Assembly (NCBI GenBank): GCA_902775485.1
Contig: CACYMJ010000026.1
Span: 1 to 64,000 of the forward strand
Direction: 5' to 3'
Source: an uncultured Lachnospiraceae bacterium
GTDB lineage: Bacteria; Bacillota; Clostridia; Lachnospirales; Lachnospiraceae
Length of the DNA stretch: 64,000 nt
Numbering within the stretch: position 1 is the stretch's first letter; every line of letters starts with the position of its first letter. Shown piece after piece: positions 9,079 to 18,477 of this stretch. The notes under the pieces are model-generated. The model was given only the letters and a program-made list of their open reading frames with translations. It did not search any database and was not told the origin of the DNA. Both the position numbers and the translations under genes were made by a program.

Positions 9079-9680
9079 TCGCTGTAATCGATTATGATGC
9101 CGGCAATATGTTAAGCGTAAAAAAGGCGCTGGAACATTTAGGCCGGGAGCCTGTTATAACAAGGGATGCAAATACTCTTGCAAATGCCGATAAAATAATA
9201 CTTCCGGGAGTCGGCGCTTTTGGCGATGCGATGAAAAAACTGGAAGACTACGGACTTGTCGAAGTAATTAAAGATGAGATAAAAAAGGGGAAACCGTTTC
9301 TGGGGATATGCCTGGGGCTGCAGCTTTTGTATGAAGAAAGTGATGAGTCCCCCGATATTAAGGGCATCGGAGTTCTTAAAGGGAAGATCAAACGGATCCC
9401 AATGGGTGAGTATAAAAAGATACCTCACATGGGTTGGAATTCCCTCGATTATCCTAATACGGGAAAACTGTTTGCGGGAATAAACGAGGGTTCTTACGTA
9501 TATTTCGTCCATTCATATTATCTTGAGGCAGCAGATCGTAAAACAGTAACGGCTACGTGCAGTTACAATGTTCAGATCGATGCGTCCATTGAAGCGGATA
9601 ATGTTTTTGCGTGTCAGTTTCATCCCGAAAAAAGCGGAGACACAGGTCTTCATATTTTAGAGAACTTTATCAATCTTTGA
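9075..9680 (+). CDS. hisH: Imidazole glycerol phosphate synthase, glutamine amidotransferase subunit
   Basis: A 201-residue class I glutamine amidotransferase. It releases ammonia from glutamine and passes it to HisF for histidine and purine-precursor synthesis. The nucleophile Cys79 is in LGICLGLQLL; the histidine and glutamate of the triad are in CQFHPEKSG. The oxyanion PGVGAFG segment is present (44-50). The GTG start overlaps the stop of the preceding gene by four bases, and hisF follows 12 bases after its stop, so HisH and HisF are made together. No other histidine gene is in the window. Confidence 0.97.
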   Translation: MIAVIDYDAGNMLSVKKALEHLGREPVITRDANTLANADKIILPGVGAFGDAMKKLEDYGLVEVIKDEIKKGKPFLGICLGLQLLYEESDESPDIKGIGVLKGKIKRIPMGEYKKIPHMGWNSLDYPNTGKLFAGINEGSYVYFVHSYYLEAADRKTVTATCSYNVQIDASIEADNVFACQFHPEKSGDTGLHILENFINL

Positions 9681-9692
9681 AAGAGCGAAAGC

Positions 9693-10454
9693 ATGTACAC
9701 AAAGAGAATCATTCCATGTCTTGACGTTACGGGCGGACGTGTCGTTAAGGGTGTGAACTTCGTGAATTTAAGAGATGCCGGTGATCCGGTGGACATAGCG
9801 GCGGCTTATGACAAGGCAGGCGCTGATGAGTTGGTATTTCTTGATATCACCGCATCTTCCGATAATCGCGAGACAGTAGTGGATATGGTACGACGCGTAG
9901 CAGAGACTGTTTTTATTCCGTTTACTGTCGGAGGCGGGATCAGAACAGTCGATGATTTCAAACGCCTCTTGCGCGAGGGGGCAGATAAGATATCTGTTAA
10001 TTCCGCAGCTATAATGAATCCTGACCTTATAGCGGATGCTGCCGATAAGTTCGGCAGTCAGTGCGTTGTTGTTGCCATCGATGCCAAACGCCGCAGCGAC
10101 GGTGGCTGGAACATATACAAAAACGGCGGCAGGGTCGATATGGGAATAGATGCCGTCGAGTGGGCCATGAAGGCAGCAAGCCTCGGAGCGGGTGAGATAC
10201 TGCTTACAAGCATGGATTGTGACGGAACCAAGGCGGGATTTGATCTCGAACTTACAAGGACAGTTTCACAAAACGTGAACATCCCCGTTATAGCAAGCGG
10301 TGGAGCGGGAAGCCGTGAGCACTTTCTGGATGTTCTTACAGAAGGTGCTGCTGATGCGGCACTTGCAGCTTCGCTGTTTCACTATAATGAACTGAAGATA
10401 AGCGATCTTAAGGATTACCTTAGCGAAAACGGTATACCGGTCAGGAGAGATTAA
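9693..10454 (+). CDS. hisF: Imidazole glycerol phosphate synthase, cyclase subunit
   Basis: A 253-residue TIM-barrel cyclase subunit that joins ammonia from HisH to PRFAR, giving imidazole glycerol phosphate and AICAR. Catalytic Asp11 ([15 protein letters not shown]) and Asp130 (VVVAIDAKR) are both present, as are phosphate-binding loops such as [12 protein letters not shown] and IASGGAGS. Length is normal. The start follows AAGAGCGAAAGC, and the gene lies directly after hisH. The next gene, ung, begins at the base after its stop codon, so all three are likely cotranscribed. Confidence 0.98.
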   Translation: MYTKRIIPCLDVTGGRVVKGVNFVNLRDAGDPVDIAAAYDKAGADELVFLDITASSDNRETVVDMVRRVAETVFIPFTVGGGIRTVDDFKRLLREGADKISVNSAAIMNPDLIADAADKFGSQCVVVAIDAKRRSDGGWNIYKNGGRVDMGIDAVEWAMKAASLGAGEILLTSMDCDGTKAGFDLELTRTVSQNVNIPVIASGGAGSREHFLDVLTEGAADAALAASLFHYNELKISDLKDYLSENGIPVRRD

Positions 10455-11129
10455 GTGATAGATAACGACTGGCTTGAGCCATTGTCGCCTGAGTTTAAAA
10501 AGGACTATTACAGGCGTCTTTATAATTTCGTAAACGAAGAGTATGCGACGCATACTATCTATCCGGACAAGAAAAACGTTTTTGCCGCATATGACAGGAC
10601 GCCGCTTGCAAACGTTAAGGTGCTGATACTCGGACAGGATCCGTATCATGAACCGGGACAGGCGCACGGATTATGTTTTTCGGTAAATCCGGGAATAGAA
10701 ATACCGCCGTCTCTTGTGAACATATACAAGGAACTGCATGATGATCTCGGATGTTACATACCCGACAACGGATACCTTGTAAAATGGGCGGATCAGGGCG
10801 TCATGCTTCTCAATACGGTGCTTACTGTGCGCATGCATCAGGCAAATTCTCATCGCGGCAGGGGATGGGAAGAGTTTACGGATGCGACAATCGCTGCCCT
10901 TAACAGACAGGATCGTCCGATCGTATTTATGCTGTGGGGATCGCCCGCACAGAAGAAGGCGGCGATGCTTGATAATCCGAAACATCTGGTGCTTAAGGCT
11001 CCTCATCCGAGCCCCTTAAGTGCATACAGAGGATTTTTCGGATGCAGGCATTTTTCAAAAGCTAACGATTTTCTTGCTGCCAACGGTCTTGAGCCGGTGG
11101 ACTGGCAGATAGAGAATTATCATAAATAA
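10455..11129 (+). CDS. ung: Uracil-DNA glycosylase
   Basis: A 224-residue family 1 enzyme that removes uracil from DNA as the first step of base excision repair. It has the water-activating motif GQDPYHEPGQAHG with Asp62, and the catalytic/minor-groove loop HPSPLSAYRGF near the end. The GTG start directly follows the hisF stop (TAAGTG), so it shares the his transcript. The link between ung and hisHF is positional only. Confidence 0.97.
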   Translation: MIDNDWLEPLSPEFKKDYYRRLYNFVNEEYATHTIYPDKKNVFAAYDRTPLANVKVLILGQDPYHEPGQAHGLCFSVNPGIEIPPSLVNIYKELHDDLGCYIPDNGYLVKWADQGVMLLNTVLTVRMHQANSHRGRGWEEFTDATIAALNRQDRPIVFMLWGSPAQKKAAMLDNPKHLVLKAPHPSPLSAYRGFFGCRHFSKANDFLAANGLEPVDWQIENYHK

Positions 11130-11141
11130 AGAGGAGATAAT

Positions 11142-12308
11142 ATGAGCAAAAAAGAGGCGCTGGCTCTCAAGATTTTTGTCGGAGTCGTGCTTGTTGCAAC
11201 ACTTTTGTTCGGGTCGTATTATTATGCGAGTTACAAGTCCGAAGCAAATGAAGTTGCGGACCTTATAAATAAGGGAAACGCTTACATGGAGAACGCGTGT
11301 TATGCCGAGGCCATAGAGTGTTATGAGAGAGCTCTCGAACATGAGGCGGGTAATGAAAAGCTCCAGTCGGCGATCGTCAAGGCATATATGTTGATGGCGG
11401 ACGGATACGGGCAGAGCGATGAGGCGCTTCTGTGTTATCAGAATGCACTTGCCATCAATCCGAACAACAAAACAGCATACTGGTCCATAGCCAACATATA
11501 TGAGAGCCGTGGTGATGAGGATACGATGCTTGAAGTCCTGCACCAAGGATTTGACGATACGCAGGATGAATCGATGAATGCGAAGGTCTTTGCCATTGAG
11601 GAAGAGCGCGAGAGAATCCGGGCCGAGGAAGAGGCAAGGATTGCCGAGGAAGAAGCAAAGCGTGCGGAAGAGGAGGCAAGGGTCGCAAAGCTTGAGCCTC
11701 TCAAGGAGCTGTTTGAAGCAAAGGACTACGACGCTCTTAAGGACAAGATCCGTGAGGAGGATTACGTTGCTTTTGCAGAAGAGGTCATAGGTGACAACTC
11801 GTATTACTCCGGTGACTATGATACAGACGGAAAACGCGAGGGATATGGTATCGCTCTTTACGAGAACGGATATTATTATTACGGTCAGTTCCACGAAGAT
11901 GAAAGAGAAGGACACGGAGTCTGGATGAGGGCAGTCTACTCTGATACATCGTCGATCGGATCGTTCATATATGACGGCGAGTGGAAAGATGACAAACCAA
12001 ACGGTCAGGGAACGGCCAAGTCAAGTTATTTCAAGGACAGGATCTCGGCAAGCGATTTTGCCACCAAGGAGATCAGCGGAAACTATACCGACGGGCTCGA
12101 GGACGGTACGATGACACTTACGGGCGTCAAGCGCGGAGGAGAAAAGCGCAGTTTTAAGTATAATGCCAAGGCCGGCATAGCCGAAAAATCGAGCAGTGAA
12201 GATTCGGGAGTAAAGGGACAGTATATAATAGCGCAGACCGACGATAAGAGTGAGAGCCTGACAAGCGACGGATCAAAGCGCGGAATTGAAGGATTTGTTG
12301 AGGAGTGA
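11142..12308 (+). CDS. Membrane-anchored TPR and MORN-repeat protein
   Basis: A 388-residue protein. One N-terminal membrane anchor (about 6-28) is followed by TPR-like helices (about 36-130; YAEAIECYERALEHE, SDEALLCYQNALAINPNN). A charged coiled coil, EEERERIRAEEEARIAEEEA-like, spans about 147-185. MORN-type beta hairpins follow (about 225-330), with EGYGIALYENG and GQFHEDEREGHGVW. TPR domains bind proteins, and MORN repeats often serve as membrane or envelope scaffolds. The start follows AGAGGAG. The stop codon overlaps the lysA leader, and AGGAG of its last codons forms the lysA ribosome-binding site. No specific function is assigned. Confidence 0.85.
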   Translation: MSKKEALALKIFVGVVLVATLLFGSYYYASYKSEANEVADLINKGNAYMENACYAEAIECYERALEHEAGNEKLQSAIVKAYMLMADGYGQSDEALLCYQNALAINPNNKTAYWSIANIYESRGDEDTMLEVLHQGFDDTQDESMNAKVFAIEEERERIRAEEEARIAEEEAKRAEEEARVAKLEPLKELFEAKDYDALKDKIREEDYVAFAEEVIGDNSYYSGDYDTDGKREGYGIALYENGYYYYGQFHEDEREGHGVWMRAVYSDTSSIGSFIYDGEWKDDKPNGQGTAKSSYFKDRISASDFATKEISGNYTDGLEDGTMTLTGVKRGGEKRSFKYNAKAGIAEKSSSEDSGVKGQYIIAQTDDKSESLTSDGSKRGIEGFVEE

Positions 12309-12310
12309 TC

Positions 12311-13567
12311 ATGAAAAAGAAACCGTTTATCGATCTGGCATGTGCCAAAGCAATTGATGCAGCAATCCCTACACCGTTTTACGTATATGATGAAGCGGGT
12401 ATCATTCAAAATATCGAGAACATAAACGCCGCTTTTGCGTGGAACAAGGGTTTCAAGGAATACTTTGCAGTTAAGGCGACCCCCAATCCGTTCATATTAA
12501 AGCTCATGAAGGAACACGGACTCGGCGTTGACTGCTCGAGCCTTACCGAACTCATGCTCTCGAAGGCAGTCGGTTTTTCGGGCGACGACATAATGTTCTC
12601 GTCAAATGAGACACCTGCGGAAGATTACGTTCTGGCAAAACAGCTCGGCGCGATCGTTAACCTTGACGATATCACGCATATCGATTATTTCGATGATCTG
12701 TGCGGCCTTAACGAGACAATGAGCATACGTTTCAATCCGGGCGGAGTGTTTACCGTAAGTAACGGTATTATGGATAATCCCCAGGATGCCAAATACGGCA
12801 TGACGACCGAGCAGGTATTTGAAGCCGTTAGGATCATGATGGATCGCGGCGTTAAGCATTTCGGGATCCATTCATTCCTTGTGAGCAATACAGTGACAAA
12901 CGATTATTACCCGATGCTTGCCGAGCAGCTGTTTAAGCTTGCGGCGGATGTCCATGAGAAGACAGGTGCCCACATCGCATTTGTTAATCTTTCGGGCGGA
13001 GTCGGAATACCGTATACTCCCGATCAGGATGCAAATGATATTTTTGCCATAGGCGAAGGCGTCAGAAAAGTATATGAGAAGATCTTTGCTGCGAAGGGAA
13101 TGGATGATGTTGCCATATATACCGAGATGGGCAGATACGTCATGGGACCGTACGGAGCACTTGTTACGAAGGCGATACACGAGAAGCACATATACAAGGA
13201 ATACATAGGCGTGGATGCATGCGCAGTTAATCTTATGCGTCCTGCGATGTACGGAAGTTACCACCACATTACGGTTCTCGGAAAAGAAGATGCACCATGC
13301 ACCGAGACTTATGATGTTGTCGGAGGACTGTGTGAGAACAATGACAAGTTTGCGATCGACAGACAGCTTCCGAAGATCGACAAGGGAGATTATCTGTTCA
13401 TACATGATGCCGGTGCACACGGATTCGCGATGGGTTATAACTATAACGGAAAGCTTCGAAGCGCCGAGGTGCTGATCCACCCCGACAAAAGCTTTGATAT
13501 GATAAGACGCGCGGAGACACCGGCGGACTATCTGGCAACATTTGATTTTTCGGATTTCAAGTTTTAA
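12311..13567 (+). CDS. lysA: Diaminopimelate decarboxylase
   Basis: A 418-residue fold-type III PLP enzyme that converts meso-diaminopimelate to lysine. The PLP lysine is Lys55 in YFAVKATPNP. The serine/glycine phosphate loop (FVNLSGGVGIPY), the EMGRYVMGPYG segment and the cysteine motif GGLCENNDKF complete the site. The last differs from the common CESGD pattern, and ornithine decarboxylase-like specificity cannot be fully excluded. ATG 12311 lies five bases after the TGAGGAG made by the end of the upstream gene; GTG 12305 is too close to that site. A terminator hairpin sits 22 bases past the stop. Confidence 0.92.
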   Translation: MKKKPFIDLACAKAIDAAIPTPFYVYDEAGIIQNIENINAAFAWNKGFKEYFAVKATPNPFILKLMKEHGLGVDCSSLTELMLSKAVGFSGDDIMFSSNETPAEDYVLAKQLGAIVNLDDITHIDYFDDLCGLNETMSIRFNPGGVFTVSNGIMDNPQDAKYGMTTEQVFEAVRIMMDRGVKHFGIHSFLVSNTVTNDYYPMLAEQLFKLAADVHEKTGAHIAFVNLSGGVGIPYTPDQDANDIFAIGEGVRKVYEKIFAAKGMDDVAIYTEMGRYVMGPYGALVTKAIHEKHIYKEYIGVDACAVNLMRPAMYGSYHHITVLGKEDAPCTETYDVVGGLCENNDKFAIDRQLPKIDKGDYLFIHDAGAHGFAMGYNYNGKLRSAEVLIHPDKSFDMIRRAETPADYLATFDFSDFKF

Positions 13568-13581
13568 ATAAGATCAGGTGA

Positions 13582-14382
13582 TCATTCGGGGACGGTAAAT
13601 TCTGCCGTCCCTGTTTTCATTTCTATCCTGTAATCGCCCGGCTCGAGCTTTAAGGAAGACAGATCGAGAACAAGAGGCTCATCGGTTATCTGCGTCTGAT
13701 CGGTTATGTCCGAGATATTGCCTTCGGCTGCAGGCTCAGCATCGGCATTTTCTCCGAGCGCAAAAATCTTATATGCGCTGCCTTCAAAGTTCTCGTGATA
13801 CAGTTCGGATGTTTCTATCGTCAGTATTCCGTTATCATATACAGCGGCCGGAGAGCTTATGGCTTCTTCGGCCTCAGCTGTTTTGTCACTGTCGTTGATG
13901 GTCAGGTCGTTTTTATAACTGTCGGCTTTTGTGGCAGCACCGGATGTTTCGGCAGACGGTTCGGGTTCGGAGGGAGCCTCAGCTGCGGCTTCGTATGAAG
14001 GCTCGGCCTCTGCAATATCCTGAGCATCATATGCTTCCTCGGCGGCTGCTTCATCGGCAGCTTCTTCTGATGGTGTCTGGGCAACGGACTCTGATGGCAT
14101 CTCGGAAGTAGCAGCCGGTGCGTCTGCCGTTGATGCGGATTCCGACTTGCCAACCCTGAGGATCGCCGGAAGAGCTACCGACAAAATGAGAAGGATTGCG
14201 GCAGCAGACGGAATTGCTATGTATAATATCTTTCCGATGCTGCGCCTTCTGTTCCTGTTCATCCCGCGCACATCAGCAGCAGGATTATCAGAACTTTGCG
14301 CTTCGTGCAGTTCGAATGCGGCTTCATCTATAAACTCCGGAGAGATATTTGAAATTGCGTTTAATATATCATTATTGTTCAC
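13582..14382 (-). CDS. Membrane-anchored putative anti-sigma factor
   Basis: A 266-residue protein. It has a short cytoplasmic head (1-49; ISPEFIDEAAFELHEA near the start), one membrane helix (about 50-76), a long acidic alanine/serine-rich linker (about 80-170) and an external beta-rich domain ending EMKTGTAEFTVPE. Its ATG overlaps the stop of the ECF sigma gene by four bases, a classic sign of a sigma/anti-sigma pair. The head resembles the cytoplasmic part of Lachnospiraceae anti-sigma proteins paired with such factors. The external domain probably senses an envelope signal. The role is inferred from position and layout, because no zinc-binding anti-sigma motif is seen. Confidence 0.75.
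   Translation of the reverse strand: MNNNDILNAISNISPEFIDEAAFELHEAQSSDNPAADVRGMNRNRRRSIGKILYIAIPSAAAILLILSVALPAILRVGKSESASTADAPAATSEMPSESVAQTPSEEAADEAAAEEAYDAQDIAEAEPSYEAAAEAPSEPEPSAETSGAATKADSYKNDLTINDSDKTAEAEEAISSPAAVYDNGILTIETSELYHENFEGSAYKIFALGENADAEPAAEGNISDITDQTQITDEPLVLDLSSLKLEPGDYRIEMKTGTAEFTVPE
13589..13617 (+). terminator. Terminator for lysA inside the 3' end of the convergent gene
   Basis: GGGACGG (13589-13595) and CCGTCCC (13605-13611) enclose a nine-base loop, followed by TGTTTT. The hairpin lies in the last codons of the minus-strand anti-sigma gene, so one sequence codes on one strand and ends transcription on the other. Confidence 0.75.
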
Positions 14383-14936
14383 AGCGAATATCCTTCCTTC
14401 TCGAGGAATTCCCGAAGCTTCTGACGCAGTCTGAAAAGCTGGGATTTAACTGCCGATTCGGACATTGACAGAGCGGAAGCGATTCCGGAGAGCGGATCGA
14501 CGTAGAAATATCTTCTTACGAAAATGATGCGGTCCTTTTTATCTAAAGCAGCAAGAAAACCGTTGATATGTTCGGAAAGAAGTGCTGCATCGACTTCATC
14601 TTCCGTATCGGACGATCCTGCCACTTCGAGCAGTTCGTCAAGCGCGAGGGCAGTTTCGCCTGCCCCGCGTTTTAACGAATGTGATCTTCTGTAAAGGTCG
14701 AGTGCATGATTGCGGACTATTGCTGCGAGGAAAGGAGCCAGCAGGTTCGGGCGTTCTTCGGGCATACTGTCCCAGGCCGAAAGATATGTATCATTCACAC
14801 ATTCTTCGGAATCTTCGGCGCTGCATGAAATGTTCATGGCTATCTTACGACAGTATTTTCCGTACTTGATGTCCGTTTCCGATATTGCGTTTTCGCTTCT
14901 GGCCCAGTAAAGGTCGACTATCTCGCAATCCTGCAT
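14379..14936 (-). CDS. ECF-type RNA polymerase sigma factor
   Basis: A 185-residue sigma-70 family factor with only regions 2 and 4. Region 2 holds SEECVNDTYLSAWDSMPEERP and FLAAIVRNHALDLYRR (-10 recognition and core binding). Region 4 (LDKKDRIIFVRRYFYVDPLSGIA ... SAVKSQLFRLRQKLREFLE) is the -35 recognition HTH. It lies between the VWA lipoprotein gene (six bases upstream) and the anti-sigma gene (four-base overlap). An ECF-style promoter upstream of the operon (16759-16785) suggests it drives its own expression. Confidence 0.95.
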   Translation of the reverse strand: MQDCEIVDLYWARSENAISETDIKYGKYCRKIAMNISCSAEDSEECVNDTYLSAWDSMPEERPNLLAPFLAAIVRNHALDLYRRSHSLKRGAGETALALDELLEVAGSSDTEDEVDAALLSEHINGFLAALDKKDRIIFVRRYFYVDPLSGIASALSMSESAVKSQLFRLRQKLREFLEKEGYSL

Positions 14937-14942
14937 TTGTTA

Positions 14943-16697
14943 TCAGAGCTGTCTTATCAGCTGTGCAAACTCCTCTTTGTATTCATCGTTAAGGTCAAGA
15001 GATGCGATCTGCTTTGAAACCTTTTCGATGGAGATGCTGCCTGTGTAATCGCTGTCATTTAATATCATTCCGCATTCGGCAACATATGCTGCAAACAGTG
15101 TATCACAATCGGGACGATGCGTGTAGCATTCTTTGCTGATCGGGAAGGTCATAAGCTTCGAGCTGTCTTCGTCGGGCTCTTTGTAGCGGACGGAAACCAT
15201 CATCCATTCATCGCTTCCGGCTCCGAGTTCTGAAAGCTTTTCGTCCTGATAGCGGAGCTTTTTGCCACTGTCATATCCGTCGTTTAATTTGATCTCATAC
15301 ATAACGGTCACTTCATGTCCGCTGCCGATCTCGCCGCCATCCTTTGTATCATCGTCAAAATCCCTTGCAGCCATGGCGCGGTTTTCATAACCGATCTGAC
15401 GGTACTCGGAAACATATTTGGGATTGAATTCTATCTGGAACTTGACATCCTTTGCAACCGTAAAGAGAGTTGAGTTGAACTCATCAACAAGAACCTTCTT
15501 TGCCTCGGAAAGACAGTCTATGTATGAATAATTGCCGTTACCTTTATCGGCAAGAGTCTCAAGCGTTGACTCGTTGTAATTGCCTGTTCCGAAACCAAGT
15601 ACCGACAGGAATACGCCGCCTTCTTTTTTATCCAAGATAAGATCCTCAAGTTCATCAACGGATGTTATGCCTACATTAAGGTCGCCGTCGGTTGCCATGA
15701 TGACTCTGTTGTTACCGCCTTCGATAAAGAACTTCTCGGCGAGTCTGTATGCTGTTTTGATCCCTTCACCGCCGTTTGTTGAACCTGATGCCTCAAGGGA
15801 GTTGATGGCTCTTTTGATCTTTGAATGTTCACTTCCGGGAACGCCGGCTATAACAACATCCGAAGAGGATGCGTATGTTACGATCGATACACGGTCGTTT
15901 TTGTCAAGATCGTCAACGAGCATGTCAAAGCCCATCTGCAGAAGAGGAAGCTTGTCGTAATTCTTCATCGATCCGGATACATCTACCAGGAATACTATGT
16001 TAGAGGGTATATCAGCCGTATCCTTGACTTCTCTGGCCTTGATGCCGAGGTTTACAAGCTTTGTCTCGTCATTCCAGGGACAGTCGATGATCTGTGCGTT
16101 TACGGCAAACGCATCGCCCCTGCGGGGTGAACGGTAACCGTAATTGAAATAATTGACAAGTTCTTCGGTACGGATCGATCCCTTCGGTATATCATAAAGG
16201 CCGACTCCGTCATTTATCATCCTTCTAAGATTTGAATAACTGGCGGTATCAACATCGGCGCCGAAGGTTGAAAGCGGAGATGAGAGCGCGTCTTTGAATA
16301 CGTTTTCGGCTACGCTCGTGTACTTTTCGTTACCGTGGTTGTATTCGGGAATGAAATAATTGCCCGGACAGAGAGTATCATCATAATTAATGCTTCTGCT
16401 GTCTCCGGGACTTTTTACCGCTTCCGTATCGTATGCGGCATAACATTCTTCAGCCTGTGCAACGGATGCGCTGTCTGTATATCCGCCTTCGCTGTATTCG
16501 GGCTCAATGTATGCGGGGCTTTCATTGCTTTCACTCTCTTCGCAGGCGGGGGCCTCGTTATACTCCGGCTCGATATATGCCGGACTTTCGGATACGCATG
16601 CAGCCCCTTCTGCTTTGTTAAATGTGATCCCGCAGCCGGTAAGGGCGGGTGTTACAAGTGCTGCCATAAGTATTGCTGAGATGATCTGCTTTTTCAT
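14943..16697 (-). CDS. YfbK-like lipoprotein with von Willebrand factor A domain
   Basis: A 584-residue secreted lipoprotein. The signal peptide ends in the lipobox LTGC with Cys22. A low-complexity stretch has two copies of SPAYIEPEY (38-70). A vWF-like N-terminal domain (about 118-205) precedes a VWA domain with the MIDAS motif DVSGS at 239-243. A C-terminal DUF3520-type region follows. VWA domains bind proteins through a metal ion. Start ATG 16697 follows CGGAGG on the minus strand. It heads the operon with the ECF sigma and anti-sigma genes, an arrangement also seen elsewhere in Lachnospiraceae, so it may sense or respond to envelope stress. Confidence 0.9.
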   Translation of the reverse strand: MKKQIISAILMAALVTPALTGCGITFNKAEGAACVSESPAYIEPEYNEAPACEESESNESPAYIEPEYSEGGYTDSASVAQAEECYAAYDTEAVKSPGDSRSINYDDTLCPGNYFIPEYNHGNEKYTSVAENVFKDALSSPLSTFGADVDTASYSNLRRMINDGVGLYDIPKGSIRTEELVNYFNYGYRSPRRGDAFAVNAQIIDCPWNDETKLVNLGIKAREVKDTADIPSNIVFLVDVSGSMKNYDKLPLLQMGFDMLVDDLDKNDRVSIVTYASSSDVVIAGVPGSEHSKIKRAINSLEASGSTNGGEGIKTAYRLAEKFFIEGGNNRVIMATDGDLNVGITSVDELEDLILDKKEGGVFLSVLGFGTGNYNESTLETLADKGNGNYSYIDCLSEAKKVLVDEFNSTLFTVAKDVKFQIEFNPKYVSEYRQIGYENRAMAARDFDDDTKDGGEIGSGHEVTVMYEIKLNDGYDSGKKLRYQDEKLSELGAGSDEWMMVSVRYKEPDEDSSKLMTFPISKECYTHRPDCDTLFAAYVAECGMILNDSDYTGSISIEKVSKQIASLDLNDEYKEEFAQLIRQL

Positions 16698-16758
16698 GAT
16701 TTAATCCTCCGTTTTTAAAATCTGTAGTTTACAGGCTTTTTTTGCGCCTTCATCCTAA

Positions 16759-16785
16759 TAGACGCAAAAGGCAGACGAAGGTTTC
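16759..16785 (-). promoter_or_regulatory. ECF sigma-type promoter of the VWA/sigma/anti-sigma operon
   Basis: Read on the minus strand, GAAACC (16785-16780) precedes CGTCTA (16764-16759), with 16 bases between GAAAC and CGTC. This matches the general GAAC/CGTC layout of ECF promoters, for example the SigW type TGAAAC-N16-CGTA. It lies about 60 bases before the VWA start and suggests autoregulation. Confidence 0.65.
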
Positions 16786-16843
16786 GAAAAAATTTTAAAT
16801 TTTTAAAAAAAATATTGTCAAATATTGTGGCAAATGTTATTTT

Positions 16844-16871
16844 TTGTTGTTTTTGCCCGTGTTTGTATAGT
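16844..16871 (+). promoter_or_regulatory. Putative sigma-A promoter of the PAS chemoreceptor
   Basis: TTGTTG (16844-16849) and TATAGT (16866-16871) are spaced by 16 bases. They lie 68 bases before the ATG in a very AT-rich divergent intergenic region. Confidence 0.5.
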
Positions 16872-16938
16872 AAAATAATCAGGATGATGTTACATTGATG
16901 CAGATTATTTCATGTAAATCATACAAAGGAGGTCCGTA

Positions 16939-18450
16939 ATGTTATTCAGGAAAGAGACAAACAATGCTTCACTGCTTGCGGCCATAGAGAGCGGCAGCGT
17001 GGAAAATGTATTAAAGGGCAAAGACCTGATAGGCAGTCAGACAGCTGTTTCGGAAAGTGACAAAGAGGTGATAAGCCTGATCAACGAAAAGGCTGCACAG
17101 ATAATGGAGTATGCCAACGGCGAGACCTCAAAGCTTAACATGGTCAATGAGATCATAGATTCAGGTATGTGGACGATGTACTTCGATCCTCAAAGCGGCG
17201 ATATCAACAGGGTTGACTGGAGCGACGAGTTCAGAAGGATGATCGGATTCAAGAACAGATCGGATTTCCCGGACACGTTGGAGGCATGGACAAGCAGACT
17301 GCATCCCGAGGACAAGGACATGGTACTGTCCGAGTTCAATGCCACGCTTGCCGACAAGAGCAACACCAAGAAGTACGACGTTAATTACAGGTTACAGATA
17401 AAATCCGGCGATTACAGATGGTTCCGCGCAGCGGGTAATCTTTCAAGGGATGAGAGAAACATGCCTGTGATATTTATAGGTATATTCATAGATATTACGG
17501 AACAGATGGAGCAGTCCAGACAGCTGGAGATCGAAACACAGCGGCACGATGCCATTGATCAGACGCTTTCCGAGGGAAGCTGGAGCATGAACGTGATCGG
17601 AAGGGATGCCTCCAACCCGAACAATCCGTTCTGGTGGAGCCAGCAGTTCAGACATCTTCTCGGATACCGTGATGAGAATGATTTCCCGAATGTTCTCAAT
17701 TCATGGAGCGACAGTCTCCATCCGGAAGACAAGCAGGCGGCACTTGATGCTTTCAATAATCATGTAAGCGATTATTCCGGCAATACGCCGTTTGACATTG
17801 AATACAGATTAAGGCGCAAGGACGGATCATACAGGTGGTTTAAGGCCGTTGGTACAACCGTTAGGGAAAGCGACGGAACTCCCATAGTAGTTGCAGGCTC
17901 AATACTTGATATAACGGACTCGAAGAAGAACAAAGAGATCGAAAGCCAGATGAGAGAAAGTGTTGACAATCTTACACAGGCTCTGTCTGAAATGGCCAAA
18001 ACCGTTGACCAGGCAACGAAAGATATGACAGGAGTAGCCGATAAGCAGTCTGAGATCGTTAAGTCAACCGATATAATCAATGAATCCGTTGAAGCATCTC
18101 TTAAGATCATCGACATCATCCAGGATATTGCCTCACAGACAAACCTTCTGTCGCTTAACGCATCGATAGAGGCTGCAAGGGCAGGAGATGCGGGAAGAGG
18201 ATTCGCAGTGGTCGCGGAAGAAGTCGGAAGACTTGCGATCACTTCCACGAATACGAGCGAAGAGATCGCAACAACGCTTAACCATATGTCCGAGACTATC
18301 AACCTCATGGTTGAAAAGACGATGGGTATAAACGAGAACATTGCATCACAGGGCGCAGCGATGGAGGAGATCAATGCTACCATTGAGGAGCTGAGTGCCA
18401 TGTCGCAGACCATCAGCCGGATATCCAAGGGCATGGGAATGGAAGAGTGA
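16939..18450 (+). CDS. Soluble methyl-accepting chemotaxis protein with two PAS domains
   Basis: A 503-residue protein without membrane segments. Two PAS_3-type domains lie at about 65-190 and 205-335; each has the FRRMIGF or FRHLLGY helix, WxxxLHPEDK, and YRLxxKxGxYRWF plus FIDITEQ/ILDITDS endings. A short signalling coiled coil (about 345-503) holds the hairpin tip [20 protein letters not shown]. It probably senses an internal signal such as redox state or a cofactor and talks to CheA/CheW. No PAS cofactor ligand could be identified. The start follows AAAGGAGGTCCGTA, a near-ideal site. It diverges from the ECF operon. Confidence 0.93.
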   Translation: MLFRKETNNASLLAAIESGSVENVLKGKDLIGSQTAVSESDKEVISLINEKAAQIMEYANGETSKLNMVNEIIDSGMWTMYFDPQSGDINRVDWSDEFRRMIGFKNRSDFPDTLEAWTSRLHPEDKDMVLSEFNATLADKSNTKKYDVNYRLQIKSGDYRWFRAAGNLSRDERNMPVIFIGIFIDITEQMEQSRQLEIETQRHDAIDQTLSEGSWSMNVIGRDASNPNNPFWWSQQFRHLLGYRDENDFPNVLNSWSDSLHPEDKQAALDAFNNHVSDYSGNTPFDIEYRLRRKDGSYRWFKAVGTTVRESDGTPIVVAGSILDITDSKKNKEIESQMRESVDNLTQALSEMAKTVDQATKDMTGVADKQSEIVKSTDIINESVEASLKIIDIIQDIASQTNLLSLNASIEAARAGDAGRGFAVVAEEVGRLAITSTNTSEEIATTLNHMSETINLMVEKTMGINENIASQGAAMEEINATIEELSAMSQTISRISKGMGMEE

Positions 18451-18477
18451 TACAGATAAGGATGGATTGACGTTACT

